Below are positions 11,314 through 21,134 of a stretch of 64,000 bases of DNA, in pieces. The translations under genes and the position numbers were made by a program. The stretch is from Terrisporobacter mayombei. GTDB taxonomy: Bacteria > Bacillota > Clostridia > Peptostreptococcales > Peptostreptococcaceae. Numbering within the stretch: the first letter of the stretch is position 1; each line of letters opens with the position of its first letter. The notes beneath the pieces are model-generated. The model had not been told where the DNA came from. It searched no databases and saw only the letters and a list, made by a program, of their open reading frames with translations. The DNA lies in the NCBI RefSeq assembly GCF_014333445.1, contig NZ_JACRYU010000018.1, positions 1 to 64,000 of the forward strand. The letters are read 5' to 3'.

Positions 11314-11961
11314 AAGTGTAAACCTCCGAACTAAATAATTAACATTTTCCACAAAGTTATTAACAAAAATTGACGAAAAGAGAATGAATGAAAAATAAAA
11401 AAGATAACTTTGGGATAAAATGTGGATAATATATTGATAAATAAAATTATTAAAAAATAACTTAAAGATATAAACAAGGTGTATATAAACTTATAAATAG
11501 TTAAATATATAATGAAAACTTCTTGTTTTCTCAATTATTGTCTAATAAATAAAAACTTATTCACAATTATATCCACAGATTGTGAATAAGTTAAATATGT
11601 TAGTATTTATTATTAACATTATCAACAAGTATATTTATAATATCAGAATATATGCTAAACTTCAATACGTTATAATTAAATTATCCACAATTATGTCGTT
11701 ATGTGAATAATTTAATAAACAGGTGATGAAAAGAAAACTTTTTTCAATTATAAAGTAATAATAAATTGAATTTGGTAAGTAACGGATATTATAATAAAAG
11801 ATATTATTAAATATTATCCTTATTAATTTAGATATCAATGGCTATAAAACACGTTGACAACAGATATAAAAGGATTTATAATAATATGTGTTATGTTTAC
11901 TTTGACAGTAAAGTTATTATTTTTATAAACGGAAAAAAATTGTGAAAGGCGGTGTAATAGA
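11314..11961. other. oriC: Origin of replication, dnaA-rpmH part: DnaA-box array
   Basis: About 650 bases without a gene between the divergent dnaA and rpmH. Perfect TTATNCACA boxes are seen at 11421-11429 (minus), 11557-11565 (plus), 11581-11589 (minus), 11681-11689 (plus) and 11702-11710 (minus), with a one-mismatch box at 11569-11577. They are arranged in converging pairs. The rest is very AT-rich. The promoters of dnaA and rpmH must lie here, but I could not assign them firmly. The strand switch of all genes around this point supports the replication start. Confidence 0.85.
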
Positions 11962-12096
11962 ATGAAAAGAACTTATCAGCCAAAAAAAAGACAAAGAAAA
12001 AAAGAACATGGATTCAGAAAAAGAATGAAAACTTCTAACGGAAGAAATGTTTTAAAAAGAAGAAGATCTAAAGGAAGAAATAGATTAACTCATTAA
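11962..12096 (+). CDS. rpmH: Ribosomal protein bL34
   Basis: A 44-residue, strongly basic protein beginning [18 protein letters not shown] and ending in KGRNRLTH, the standard L34 pattern. A ribosome site (AAAGGCGGTG) precedes the ATG. It is the first rightward gene from the origin, followed by its own terminator and then rnpA. Confidence 0.98.
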   Translation: MKRTYQPKKRQRKKEHGFRKRMKTSNGRNVLKRRRSKGRNRLTH

Positions 12097-12101
12097 TAAT
12101 T

Positions 12102-12128
12102 AAAAAGGCCGCTTTAAGTGGCCTTTTT
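12102..12128 (+). terminator. Terminator after rpmH
   Basis: AAAAAGGCC and GGCCTTTTT pair around a 9-base loop. Readthrough to rnpA is likely, since the next gene has no obvious promoter of its own. Confidence 0.85.
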
Positions 12129-12169
12129 ATGTAATTTATTAAATACCTGTGTTTGCGGAGGATATTAAT

Positions 12170-12511
12170 ATGAACTTTAAAGAAACACAAGGCTTAAGGA
12201 AAGATGCTGATTTTAGGAAAGTTTACAGACATGGCAAATCTGTTGCTAATAGACTATTAGTAATGTATACGCTTCCAAATAAATCAGATAATAATCGTGT
12301 TGGCATTTCAGTTTCTAAAAAAGTTGGAAAAGCTAACATACGGAACAAAGCTAGAAGACGAATAAAAGAATCATATAGATTAAATATAGATGGTAACATT
12401 AAAGTAGGATACGATATTGTATTCATAGCAAGAGTTGCTATAAAAGATGTTGAATATGCTGATATTGAAAAAGCAATGAAACATTTAGTAAAAAAATCAA
12501 ATTTATACTAA
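12170..12511 (+). CDS. rnpA: Ribonuclease P protein component
   Basis: A 113-residue basic protein that pairs with RNase P RNA to trim tRNA 5' ends. It shows the RNR signature as NIRNKARRRIKESYR and the central KKVGKAN helix. The ATG at 12170 has GGAGG eight bases upstream; a longer in-frame GTG at 12149 would contain that site and is less likely. Between rpmH and yidD as in most bacteria. Confidence 0.95.
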   Translation: MNFKETQGLRKDADFRKVYRHGKSVANRLLVMYTLPNKSDNNRVGISVSKKVGKANIRNKARRRIKESYRLNIDGNIKVGYDIVFIARVAIKDVEYADIEKAMKHLVKKSNLY

Positions 12512-12554
12512 TTAATACATACATAGAACACCCGGTTATTATGGAGGTTATAAA

Positions 12555-12809
12555 TTGTTTAATAAAATAACATATATATTGAAGGAAATAAATACATTAT
12601 TAGCGAAATTATGTATTTATTTAATAAGGTTTTATCAAAAGTATATATCTCCTTTAATAGGACCCACATGTAGGTTTTATCCTACATGCTCTCACTATTC
12701 AATTGAAGCATTCAGAAAATATGGGGTGTTTAAAGGTATGTATTTAACTATAAAAAGGGTTTTAAAATGTCATCCGTTTCATCCAGGAGGATATGATCCT
12801 CTAAAATAA
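12555..12809 (+). CDS. yidD: Membrane protein insertion efficiency factor YidD
   Basis: An 84-residue protein with the family motifs [19 protein letters not shown] and [11 protein letters not shown]. YidD assists YidC-dependent insertion at the membrane. The start is TTG, placed eight bases after GGAGG (12543-12547); no ATG fits as well. It lies between rnpA and yidC. Confidence 0.93.
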   Translation: MFNKITYILKEINTLLAKLCIYLIRFYQKYISPLIGPTCRFYPTCSHYSIEAFRKYGVFKGMYLTIKRVLKCHPFHPGGYDPLK

Positions 12810-12831
12810 ACGTACTTTAGGAGGTATACAA

Positions 12832-13578
12832 TTGAGCATTATAAGTAACATATTAGGTCATATACTTAGAATTATTTTTGAGTTTGTGAATAATTATGGA
12901 TGGTCTATAATTGTATTTACATTATTTGTAAGATTATTATTAGTTCCTTTAATGGTAAGACAAATAAAATCACAAAAAGCAATGCAAGACATCCAGCCTA
13001 AAATAAAGGAAATTCAAGAAAAGTATAAAAATAAGCCAGAAAAACAGCAACAAGAATTAATGAAAGTATATCAAGATGCCAAAATAAATCCAATGGCAGG
13101 TTGTTTACCATTATTAATTCAAATGCCTATTTTAATAGGATTATTTAATGTATTAAGAGATCCTGTGCTTTATGGAGTTTTCCCTACTGAAGCCGCGTAT
13201 GCAGCAGCTGATACTGGTTTCTTATGGATAAAAAGTATTTCAAGCACTAATAACATAAGCTTAGCTTTACTTTCAGGTATAAGTGCTTACTTCATGCAAA
13301 AAATGATGACTACAGGTGACCAACAAACTGAAAATATGATGAAGAGTATGACATACGTAATGGCAGCGATGTCATTATTCTGGGGATATAGTTTCCAAGC
13401 TGGTCTTGCAATATATTGGATAACAAGTAACTTGTTCTCAATAGCTCAATATCAATTAATAACAAGTCCTTTAAAAGCTAAACTGGCTGATTCTAAGGAG
13501 GAAGTAGTTGAAAATGAAAAATCAAGAAAACCTAACAGCAATGCAAAGTCAAACAAAAAAAATAACGATAAAAAGTAA
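12832..13578 (+). CDS. yidC: Membrane protein insertase YidC/OxaA
   Basis: A 248-residue insertase of the short Gram-positive form with five predicted membrane segments and the conserved RLLLVPLMVRQ and MPILIGLF blocks; the basic tail (KPNSNAKSNKKNN) probably contacts the ribosome. Unlike many Firmicutes YidC proteins it shows no lipobox cysteine. It starts with TTG after AGGAGG. Its last 71 bases overlap the jag reading frame. Confidence 0.94.
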   Translation: MSIISNILGHILRIIFEFVNNYGWSIIVFTLFVRLLLVPLMVRQIKSQKAMQDIQPKIKEIQEKYKNKPEKQQQELMKVYQDAKINPMAGCLPLLIQMPILIGLFNVLRDPVLYGVFPTEAAYAAADTGFLWIKSISSTNNISLALLSGISAYFMQKMMTTGDQQTENMMKSMTYVMAAMSLFWGYSFQAGLAIYWITSNLFSIAQYQLITSPLKAKLADSKEEVVENEKSRKPNSNAKSNKKNNDKK

Positions 13579-14179
13579 GACTAAAGAAGAAGCAATTCAA
13601 ACAGCATTACTGCAATTAGGCGTTGAAGAAAAAGACATTGAAGTAAAGGTTGTTCAAAATCCTTCTAAGGGGTTTCTAGGTTTAATAGGTACTAAAGAAG
13701 GAGTTTATGAAATAACAGTAATAAAAAAAGAAGAAATTGAGATTGCTAAAGAATTTATAGAAGACCTTCTTTCAAATGCAAAAATAAATGCAAAAGTTAA
13801 TGCGCAGAAAGATGGAAATCTAATAAAAGTTAGTATAGAAGGAAAAGAAGCTACTTGCTTAATTGGAAGAAGAGGGGAAACTCTTGATGCAGTACAATTT
13901 TTAACAGGATTAGCTTTAAATAAAATAAATAAGGACTCTAAAATGAGGGTTCTTGTTGACATTGAAAATTATAGAAATAAAAGAGAAGAATCATTAGTTA
14001 GATATGCTAGAAAAGTTGCTCGTGAAGTTGCAAAAACGAGAAGAACTAAAAAGCTAGACTATATGAATCCATATGAAAGAAGAATAGTTCATTCAGCTCT
14101 TCAAAATGATAAGTATGTAATTACTTATAGTGAAGGAACAGATCCATATAGAAGATTAGTGATAGAATATAAAAGATAA
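13508..14179 (+). CDS. jag: RNA-binding protein Jag/KhpB (Jag-N, KH, R3H)
   Basis: About 223 residues: an N-terminal Jag domain (TKEEAIQTALLQLGVEEKDI), a KH domain with LIGRRGETLDAVQFL, and an R3H domain with NPYERRIVHSALQ. KhpB proteins work with KhpA in RNA binding and control of cell elongation in streptococci. Start is either TTG 13508 (six bases after GGAGG) or ATG 13514. It overlaps the end of yidC and is followed by a terminator. Confidence 0.92.
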   Translation: MKMKNQENLTAMQSQTKKITIKSKTKEEAIQTALLQLGVEEKDIEVKVVQNPSKGFLGLIGTKEGVYEITVIKKEEIEIAKEFIEDLLSNAKINAKVNAQKDGNLIKVSIEGKEATCLIGRRGETLDAVQFLTGLALNKINKDSKMRVLVDIENYRNKREESLVRYARKVAREVAKTRRTKKLDYMNPYERRIVHSALQNDKYVITYSEGTDPYRRLVIEYKR

Positions 14180-14182
14180 AAC

Positions 14183-14215
14183 TAAAACCTCCTATTATTT
14201 AGGGGGTTTAATTTT
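14183..14215 (+). terminator. Terminator after jag
   Basis: TAAAACCTCCT pairs with AGGGGGTTTA, then ATTTTT. It closes the rpmH-rnpA-yidD-yidC-jag block. Confidence 0.8.
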
Positions 14216-14306
14216 TGTAATTTATTTTATATAATGATAAAATTAAGGATATAATTTTAATAATTAGTTAAGCAGTTAAAATAGATTAAAATTTAGAGGT
14301 GATATT

Positions 14307-15686
14307 ATGTTTATAGATGATACTATAGCAGCAATTGCAACTGCCCCAGGTGAAGGCGGAATAGGCATAATAAGAATTAGTGGAAGTAAAGCTCTTCCAG
14401 TAGCGCAGGAAATATTTGAATCTGTATCAGGAAAAAAAATATCAGATTACAATACTCGTACGTTAATATATGGTCATATAGTAGATGGAGACAAAAGGAT
14501 TGATGAAGTTTTATTAGCCTTCATGAAGGGACCTAATTCTTATACCGCAGAAGATGTAATAGAGATAAATTGCCACGGTGGATTTATTTCTGTAAAGAAA
14601 ATATTAGAATTAATATTAAGTAAAGATGTAAGATTAGCTGATGAAGGAGAATTCACAAAAAGAGCTTTCCTAAATGGTAGAATAGATTTATCTCAAGCAG
14701 AAGCTGTAATTGATATAATTAAAGCAAAAACAGATAAAGCTCAAGAGGTAGCTCAAACTCACTTAAGAGGAGCTTTAGCTAATAAAATAAAAGAATTAAG
14801 ATTTAAGGTAACGGAAGTATTAGCTCATTTAGAAGTATCTATAGATTTTTCAGAAGAAGATGTAGAAGAGATAACATATAGTGTGTTGGAAGAAAATGCT
14901 CATGCTTTAAGAAGTGAAATAAAGGCTTTATATGACTCTGCGGAAAGTGGTAAAGTTCTTAGAGATGGTCTAAAAACAGTTATAGTAGGTAAGCCTAATG
15001 TAGGTAAATCATCATTATTAAACTATATACTAGGCGAAAATAGAGCTATAGTTACAGAAATAGCTGGAACAACTAGAGATGTAATAGAAGAGTTTGTTAA
15101 TATAAAAGGAATACCTCTTAAAATAGTTGATACGGCAGGTATAAGAGAGACTGAAGATATAGTTGAAAAAATAGGTGTTGAAAAATCAAGAGAGTCATTT
15201 AATTCAGCTGATTTAGTAATTATTGTTTTAGATGCTTCAAAAAGTTTAACAGATGAAGATAGGGAAATACTTGAAAATGCTGTAGATAAGAAAACTATTG
15301 TATTATTAAATAAAACAGACCTTCCACAAGAATTATCAGAGGAAGAAATATCTAAATATGTTGACAGAGATAGTATAATAAAGATATCAGCATTAAAGAA
15401 CGAAGGTATAGAAAAAGTTCATGATAAAATAGAATCTATGGTATTTAAAGGTGATATAAAAAGTAACTCAAGTGTAGTTGTAACTAATTCAAGACACAAA
15501 GATGCACTTTTAAAAGCCTATAATTCTATTAATGATGCTATAGCAGGAATAGAGCAAAGATTACCTTATGATTTCATAGAAGTTGATTTCAAAAATATAT
15601 GGGATTACTTAGGGTATATAAATGGAGATACTGTACAAGAAGATTTATTAGATACTATATTTGCTAACTTCTGTATAGGAAAATAA
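14307..15686 (+). CDS. mnmE: tRNA modification GTPase MnmE
   Basis: A 459-residue protein with a folate-binding N-terminal domain (IAAIATAPGEGGIGIIRISG), a helical domain and an inserted G domain: G1 GKPNVGKSSLLN, G3 DTAGIRET, G4 NKTD. The C-terminal FCIGK cysteine motif is intact. With MnmG it installs the cmnm5 group on U34 of tRNAs. The next gene is mnmG, with a parS-like site in the gap. Confidence 0.97.
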   Translation: MFIDDTIAAIATAPGEGGIGIIRISGSKALPVAQEIFESVSGKKISDYNTRTLIYGHIVDGDKRIDEVLLAFMKGPNSYTAEDVIEINCHGGFISVKKILELILSKDVRLADEGEFTKRAFLNGRIDLSQAEAVIDIIKAKTDKAQEVAQTHLRGALANKIKELRFKVTEVLAHLEVSIDFSEEDVEEITYSVLEENAHALRSEIKALYDSAESGKVLRDGLKTVIVGKPNVGKSSLLNYILGENRAIVTEIAGTTRDVIEEFVNIKGIPLKIVDTAGIRETEDIVEKIGVEKSRESFNSADLVIIVLDASKSLTDEDREILENAVDKKTIVLLNKTDLPQELSEEEISKYVDRDSIIKISALKNEGIEKVHDKIESMVFKGDIKSNSSVVVTNSRHKDALLKAYNSINDAIAGIEQRLPYDFIEVDFKNIWDYLGYINGDTVQEDLLDTIFANFCIGK

Positions 15687-15741
15687 TTGGATAGATTTAA
15701 ATAAAGTTACTTTATACAAGAAACGGATAATAAATTATTAA

Positions 15742-15757
15742 CGTTTAACGTGAAACA
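15742..15757. promoter_or_regulatory. parS: parS-like ParB binding site
   Basis: The 16 bases CGTTTAACGTGAAACA match the Firmicutes parS palindrome TGTTTCACGTGAAACA at 14 of 16 positions, with the central ACGT and the whole right half perfect. It lies in the mnmE-mnmG gap, about 4.4 kb from parB and 4 kb from the origin, where parS sites are expected. Confidence 0.7.
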
Positions 15758-15779
15758 TTATTTAAAGAAAGGAGAAATC

Positions 15780-17675
15780 ATGCAAACATATAATGCAGGA
15801 AGTTATGACGTAATTGTTGTTGGTGCGGGACATGCTGGATGTGAAGCGGCATTAGCTACAGCGAGAATGGGTCATAAGACATTAATAATAACATTAACAT
15901 TAGACTCAATTGGTATGATGCCATGTAATCCTTCGATAGGTGGTACAGGTAAGGGCCAATTAGTTAAAGAAATAGATGCTCTTGGTGGAGAGATGGGTAT
16001 AAATACAGATAAGACATTTATACAAAGTAGAATGCTAAACACAGCTAAAGGACCAGCTGTACATTCTTTAAGAGCTCAAGCTGATAAGTTTAAATATCAT
16101 ACTGAAATGAAAAAAACACTTGAAAATGAACCAAACCTAGATATCGTTATGGACGAAGTAGTAGATTTAGTTAACGAAGGAAAGGTTATAAAGGGAGTAG
16201 TAACAAAATTAGGGTGTGTATATAATGCGAAAGCTGTTATATTAGCAACTGGTGTTTATCTAAACTCATTAATATATATAGGTGAATCTACATTTAAAGA
16301 GGGTCCTAATGGTTTAGGGTATGCAACACAGCTTACTGATAAATTAGTATCTTTAGGATTAAACATGAGAAGATTCAAAACAGGTACACCTGCTAGAATT
16401 CATAGAGACAGTATAGATTTCTCTCAAATGGAAATCCAAGAAGGTGATGAAAAAATAACACCATTCTCATTTATGAGTGATAAGTTAGAAATAGATCAAG
16501 TTCCTTGTCACTTAGCAAGAACTAATCCTGATACTCATAAAGTTATATTAGATAATATAGAAAGATCTGCCATGTATAGTGGAAGAGTTAATGCTACTGG
16601 TGCAAGATATTGCCCATCAATAGAAGACAAAGTAGTGAGATTTAGTGATAAATTATCTCATCAAACATTTATAGAGCCAGAAGGATTGGATACAAAAGAA
16701 ATGTATATCCAAGGAATATCAACAAGTCTACCTTTTGAAGTACAAGTCCAAATATATAAATCAATGAAGGGACTTGAAAATGCTCAGATAATGAGACCGG
16801 CATATGCCATTGAATATGATTGTATAGATCCTACTCAATTAAAAACGACTTTAGAAATAAAAGTAACAGAAAATTTATATAGTGCAGGTCAATTTAATGG
16901 TACGTCAGGATATGAAGAAGCTGCTGCTCAAGGTCTTATAGCAGGTATAAATGCAGCTAGAAAAATTGAAGGAAAAGAGCCTTTTGTATTAGATAGATCA
17001 GAAGGTTATATAGGAGTTCTTATAGATGATTTAGCTACAAAAGGAACTAATGAACCTTATAGAATGATGACTTCAAGAGCAGAGTATAGATTATATTTAA
17101 GACAAGATAATGCTGATATGAGACTTACTGAAAAAGGATATGAAATAGGTCTTGTTAAAGAAGATAGATATCAAAGATATCTTACTAAAAAATCAGAAGT
17201 TGAAAAAGAATTAGATAGGTTAAAGAAAGAAAGAGTAACTCCAAAAGAAGTTAATCACCTATTAACCGAAATTGGTGGTTCTGAAATAAAAGTTGGTTTA
17301 TCTTTATATGAATTTTTAAAACGTCCAGAAGTTACTTATGATCTATTAACACAAATAGGTAAAGGTGCTGGAGATGAAGTTTCAGATGAAGTTAAAGAGC
17401 AATGTGTAATTATGTCTAAATATGAAGGTTATATAGATAAACAATTAAAACAAATAGACCAATTTAAAAAATTAGAGAATAGGAAGCTTCCAGAAAATAT
17501 AGATTACTCTTCAATAGAAGGATTAAGACTAGAAGCTAGACAAAAACTTGATAACATTAAACCATTATCTATAGGACAAGCTTCTCGTATTTCAGGAGTT
17601 TCACCTGCTGATATATCAGTTTTACTTATTTATCTAGAGCAAATGAGAAAAACTAGAGGAGGAAAAGATGAATAA
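15780..17675 (+). CDS. mnmG: tRNA uridine-5-carboxymethylaminomethyl modification enzyme MnmG
   Basis: About 631 residues. The FAD-binding Rossmann motif [17 protein letters not shown] is at the N-terminus, followed by [17 protein letters not shown] and the second nucleotide motif near [10 protein letters not shown]. It forms a complex with MnmE. I chose ATG 15780 (AGGAG five bases upstream) and not the in-frame GTG at 15750, which lies inside the parS-like site and would add ten unconserved residues. Its end overlaps rsmG by eight bases. Confidence 0.97.
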   Translation: MQTYNAGSYDVIVVGAGHAGCEAALATARMGHKTLIITLTLDSIGMMPCNPSIGGTGKGQLVKEIDALGGEMGINTDKTFIQSRMLNTAKGPAVHSLRAQADKFKYHTEMKKTLENEPNLDIVMDEVVDLVNEGKVIKGVVTKLGCVYNAKAVILATGVYLNSLIYIGESTFKEGPNGLGYATQLTDKLVSLGLNMRRFKTGTPARIHRDSIDFSQMEIQEGDEKITPFSFMSDKLEIDQVPCHLARTNPDTHKVILDNIERSAMYSGRVNATGARYCPSIEDKVVRFSDKLSHQTFIEPEGLDTKEMYIQGISTSLPFEVQVQIYKSMKGLENAQIMRPAYAIEYDCIDPTQLKTTLEIKVTENLYSAGQFNGTSGYEEAAAQGLIAGINAARKIEGKEPFVLDRSEGYIGVLIDDLATKGTNEPYRMMTSRAEYRLYLRQDNADMRLTEKGYEIGLVKEDRYQRYLTKKSEVEKELDRLKKERVTPKEVNHLLTEIGGSEIKVGLSLYEFLKRPEVTYDLLTQIGKGAGDEVSDEVKEQCVIMSKYEGYIDKQLKQIDQFKKLENRKLPENIDYSSIEGLRLEARQKLDNIKPLSIGQASRISGVSPADISVLLIYLEQMRKTRGGKDE

Positions 17676-18387
17676 TCTAGAAATTCTAAAAGCAGGTATA
17701 GAAGGATTTAATTTAGAAGCTAGTGACGAAAAGCTAGAAAAATTAAAAAAATATAGAGAAATATTAGTTGAATGGAATAAAGTAATGAATTTAACAGGTA
17801 TAGAAGAAGAAAGAGAAGTGTTTATAAAACACTTCTTGGACTCTATATCTGCTGTTACTAATGGTTATATAAATGATAATGTATCATTAATTGATGTGGG
17901 AACAGGAGCAGGGTTTCCAGGGATGCCATTAAAAATTTGTTTAGATAATCTTCAATTAACACTTTTAGATTCTTTAAATAAAAGAATAAACTTTTTACAA
18001 GAGGTTGCTAATGAATTAAATTTACAAGGTATTGAATTTATTCATGGTAGAGCTGAGGATTTTGGAAAGAATGAAGAATACAGAGAAAAGTTTGATGTGG
18101 CAACAGCTAGGGCAGTTGCTGGATTACCAATATTAATGGAATTTTGTGTTCCTTTTGTAAAAGTTGGGGGATATTTTATTTGTCTAAAAGGGCCTAATGC
18201 TAATCTAGAACTAGAAGAATCTAAGGTAGCTATGGAAGTTTTAGGTATAGAATTTGTTGAGAAAATAGATATTAAATTGCCAGATTTAGAATTAAATCAT
18301 AATATATTAGTATTTAAAAAAATTAAGAATACCCCATCAAAATATCCGAGAAAAGCAGGCAAACCATCTAAAAATCCTATAAAATAA
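17668..18387 (+). CDS. rsmG: 16S rRNA (guanine527-N7) methyltransferase RsmG
   Basis: A 239-residue class I methyltransferase. The SAM-binding motif is [17 protein letters not shown], with the later [11 protein letters not shown] block. It methylates G527 of 16S rRNA; loss gives low-level streptomycin resistance in other species. It overlaps mnmG, the usual gidA-gidB pair. Confidence 0.96.
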   Translation: MNNLEILKAGIEGFNLEASDEKLEKLKKYREILVEWNKVMNLTGIEEEREVFIKHFLDSISAVTNGYINDNVSLIDVGTGAGFPGMPLKICLDNLQLTLLDSLNKRINFLQEVANELNLQGIEFIHGRAEDFGKNEEYREKFDVATARAVAGLPILMEFCVPFVKVGGYFICLKGPNANLELEESKVAMEVLGIEFVEKIDIKLPDLELNHNILVFKKIKNTPSKYPRKAGKPSKNPIK

Positions 18388-18438
18388 ATAATATAGAGAA
18401 ATATAGAAGGAATATAATATTTAATGAAGAAATAAATA

Positions 18439-18469
18439 CTCATAAAGGGAAATATCTTCCCTTTATGAG
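18439..18469. repeat. Perfect 13-bp inverted repeat between rsmG and noc
   Basis: CTCATAAAGGGAA and TTCCCTTTATGAG pair perfectly around ATATC. There is no T run after it on the plus strand, so it is not a standard rightward terminator. It may be a factor-assisted terminator, a leader hairpin for noc or a protein binding site. Confidence 0.6.
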
Positions 18470-18538
18470 GAAATAGTCTAAAATCATATTTACATAAATT
18501 GTAATAAAAATATATTTATCCAATAAGAGAGGGATGTT

Positions 18539-19324
18539 ATGGAAGAAAAAATAGTTATAGAGATACCAGTGGATAAGATAATTCCAAATCCATATCAACC
18601 AAGAAAAGTATTTTCAGTTAATTCACTTGAGGAATTAAGTAAATCAATAAAAGAATATGGAGTACTTCAACCTATTACTGTTAGGGAAAAGGGTGATAAG
18701 TATGAGTTAGTTGCTGGTGAAAGAAGATTTAGAGCTGTAAAGCTAGCTGAATTAGAAACTATACCAGCTATTATAAATAATATGTCTGAAGAATCTTCTG
18801 CAGTTTTAGCATTATTAGAAAATCTGCAAAGAGAAGATTTAAATTTTATAGAAGAATCTCTAGCTTATGAGAATTTAATAAAAGTACATAATTTTACTCA
18901 ACAACAATTAGCAGAAAAATTAGGGAAAAATCAATCAACTATAGCAAATAAACTTAGAATATTAAAGCTTCCTAATACAGTTAAGGAATTTCTTGTTGAG
19001 AATGGATTAACTGAAAGACACGCAAGGGCATTACTTAAATTACCTAATGAAGAATTAATGATGGAGATTGTTAAAAAGGTAGTTAAGCAAGAACTTACAG
19101 TTAAGAAAACAGAAAAACTAATTAATGATACATTAGAAGCTATAAAGGCTGAAAATGAACCTGATAAAAAGCAGAATATAAAATGTTCAATGAGTATAAA
19201 AATATATTTAAATACATTAAAGCAAGCATATGATGCAATACTTAATACAGGGATTGAAGCAAAGTATAATGAAATAGACAAGGGAGATTACATGGAAGTC
19301 GTTGTAAAAATTCCTAAAAAATAA
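18539..19324 (+). CDS. noc: Nucleoid occlusion protein Noc (ParB family)
   Basis: A 261-residue ParB-fold protein: the N-terminal CTPase box (VAGERRFRAVKLA), the NLQREDLNFIEES block and the helix-turn-helix TQQQLAEKLGKNQSTIANK. Noc binds its own DNA sites and blocks division over the nucleoid. Location directly after rsmG and before soj-parB is the standard place for noc and separates it from the true ParB encoded downstream. Confidence 0.9.
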   Translation: MEEKIVIEIPVDKIIPNPYQPRKVFSVNSLEELSKSIKEYGVLQPITVREKGDKYELVAGERRFRAVKLAELETIPAIINNMSEESSAVLALLENLQREDLNFIEESLAYENLIKVHNFTQQQLAEKLGKNQSTIANKLRILKLPNTVKEFLVENGLTERHARALLKLPNEELMMEIVKKVVKQELTVKKTEKLINDTLEAIKAENEPDKKQNIKCSMSIKIYLNTLKQAYDAILNTGIEAKYNEIDKGDYMEVVVKIPKK

Positions 19325-19325
19325 A

Positions 19326-19354
19326 GGGTTACTGCACAGCAGTAATCTTTTTTT
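19326..19354 (+). terminator. Terminator after noc
   Basis: GGTTACTG and CAGTAATC pair (one G-T) around CACAG and are followed by seven T. It separates noc from soj-parB. Confidence 0.8.
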
Positions 19355-19381
19355 AAAAGTATTTAAGAAGGGGGAGTACTT

Positions 19382-20155
19382 ATGGGTAAGTCTATAGCAA
19401 TTTTTAATCAAAAAGGTGGAGTAGGAAAAACAACTACAAATGTTAATCTAAGTGCTAGTATTGGACAACTGGGGAAAAAAGTATTAGTGTTAGATATGGA
19501 TCCACAAGGAAATACAACAAGTGGATATGGAATTGATAAAAATACTGTAGAGAATACTATCTATGAAGTTATAATAGATGGAGTAGATATAAGTGAAGCT
19601 ATAATAAAAACAGATTTTGATAATATTCATCTTGTTTCTTCTGCTAGTGAACTAGCAGGAGCAGAAATAGAACTTGCAAATGAAAAGGATAGAGAATATA
19701 AATTACGAAATAGTATTGAAAAGGTTAAGGATAATTATGACTATATTTTTATAGATTGTCCTCCTTCATTGGGAATGCTTACAATAAATTCATTAACTGC
19801 TGTAGATAGTGTACTTATACCAATACAGTGTGAATATTATGCGCTAGAAGGAGTCAGTCAATTAATGTCTACGTTTCAGTTGGTTAAGAAAAGGCTGAAT
19901 CCTGAAATACAAATACAAGGAGTAGTCCTTAGCATGTTTGATGGTAGGGCAAATTTATCTATTCAAGTAGTAGAAGAAGTAAAGAAATATTTTAAGGGAA
20001 GTGTTTATACTACGCTTATACCTAGAAATGTTAGATTAGCTGAAGCACCAAGCTATGGTAAACCAGTGATTTATTATGATACCAAATGCAAAGGAACATC
20101 AGCATATAAAGAATTAGCAGAAGAATTTATTGAATTAGAGGAGGAGGTTATTTAA
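19382..20155 (+). CDS. soj: Chromosome partitioning ATPase Soj/ParA
   Basis: A 257-residue deviant Walker ATPase: IFNQKGGVGKTTTNVNLSA at the N-terminus, the DMDPQGN switch and DYIFIDCPPSLGML. It works with ParB in origin segregation and in Bacillus also modulates DnaA. An RBS (GGGGGAG) precedes the ATG. parB begins two bases after its stop. Confidence 0.96.
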   Translation: MGKSIAIFNQKGGVGKTTTNVNLSASIGQLGKKVLVLDMDPQGNTTSGYGIDKNTVENTIYEVIIDGVDISEAIIKTDFDNIHLVSSASELAGAEIELANEKDREYKLRNSIEKVKDNYDYIFIDCPPSLGMLTINSLTAVDSVLIPIQCEYYALEGVSQLMSTFQLVKKRLNPEIQIQGVVLSMFDGRANLSIQVVEEVKKYFKGSVYTTLIPRNVRLAEAPSYGKPVIYYDTKCKGTSAYKELAEEFIELEEEVI

Positions 20156-20156
20156 T

Positions 20157-21029
20157 ATGGAAGATAATATACCTAAAAGAAGTAAGAGGCTAGGAAGAGG
20201 ACTTAGTGCATTAATACCAGAAATAAATGAAGAAGTAGATAAAAAAGAGATAATACAAATAAAGTTAAGTAATATACATCCAAATAAAAATCAGCCAAGA
20301 AAAGAATTTGATGAAGAAAAATTAAAAGCTTTATCTGAATCAATAAAAAGTGTTGGAGTTTTACAGCCTATAGTTTTAAAGCCTAAAGATAAAGAAAATT
20401 ATATGATAATAGCTGGAGAGAGAAGATATAGAGCATCTCTTCTTGCGGGGAAAAAGGAAATACCTGCAGTCATAAAAGACATCCCGATCAAAGATATAAT
20501 GGAAATAGCACTTATTGAAAACTTGCAAAGAGAAGATTTAAATGCAATAGAAGAAGCTTTAGCTTATAAAGGTTTAATAGATAATTATAAGGTTACTCAA
20601 GAAGAAATATCTGAAGCAGTAGGTAAGAGTAGACCTCATATAGCAAATACTATTAGATTACTACATCTACAAAAAAAGGTTATAGATATGATTGAAAGTG
20701 GTGATATAACACCAGGACATGGAAAGGCTTTACTTAGAATAGAAGATTCAGAGAAACAACTAGAATTAGCTATTAAAATTGTTAAAGAAGGTTTATCTGT
20801 TAGGGCAGTAGAAGAAATAGCTAAGAAAATAAGCGAAAATAAAGACACTAAAAAATCTGATAGAAAACCTAAAGATATATACATATTAGATGTAGAGGAA
20901 CGATTATCAAATATATTTGGAACCAAAGTAAATATATCTAGAAGTAAGAAAAAAGGTAAAATTGAAATAACATATAATAATGAGGATGAGCTAAACGATA
21001 TAATATCTATGATGATGGAAGAAGATTAA
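20157..21029 (+). CDS. parB: Chromosome partitioning protein ParB/Spo0J
   Basis: A 290-residue ParB with the basic N-terminus RLGRGLSALIP, CTPase motif IAGERRYRASLLAG, ENLQREDLNAIEEA, and the helix-turn-helix TQEEISEAVGKSRPHIAN; the C-terminal dimerisation domain follows. It loads on parS sites as a CTP-dependent clamp; the best candidate site in this window is at 15742. Followed by a terminator. Confidence 0.96.
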   Translation: MEDNIPKRSKRLGRGLSALIPEINEEVDKKEIIQIKLSNIHPNKNQPRKEFDEEKLKALSESIKSVGVLQPIVLKPKDKENYMIIAGERRYRASLLAGKKEIPAVIKDIPIKDIMEIALIENLQREDLNAIEEALAYKGLIDNYKVTQEEISEAVGKSRPHIANTIRLLHLQKKVIDMIESGDITPGHGKALLRIEDSEKQLELAIKIVKEGLSVRAVEEIAKKISENKDTKKSDRKPKDIYILDVEERLSNIFGTKVNISRSKKKGKIEITYNNEDELNDIISMMMEED

Positions 21030-21033
21030 TTAT

Positions 21034-21068
21034 AAAAGGAAGTATAATATTTTTATGCTTCCTTTTTA
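21034..21068 (+). terminator. Terminator after parB
   Basis: AAAAGGAAG pairs with CTTCCTTTT with additional A/T pairing in the stem, then TTATT. Confidence 0.75.
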
Positions 21069-21134
21069 TTATAAATATAAGTTATAATTATATTATAAAT
21101 TAGCAAATACTAGAATAAGGGGGTGTATATAAAA

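Noticed and set aside
11331..11534. Minus-strand frame upstream of dnaA
   Set aside because: Lies in the origin, Phe/Ile-rich, covers a DnaA box and the dnaA ribosome site.
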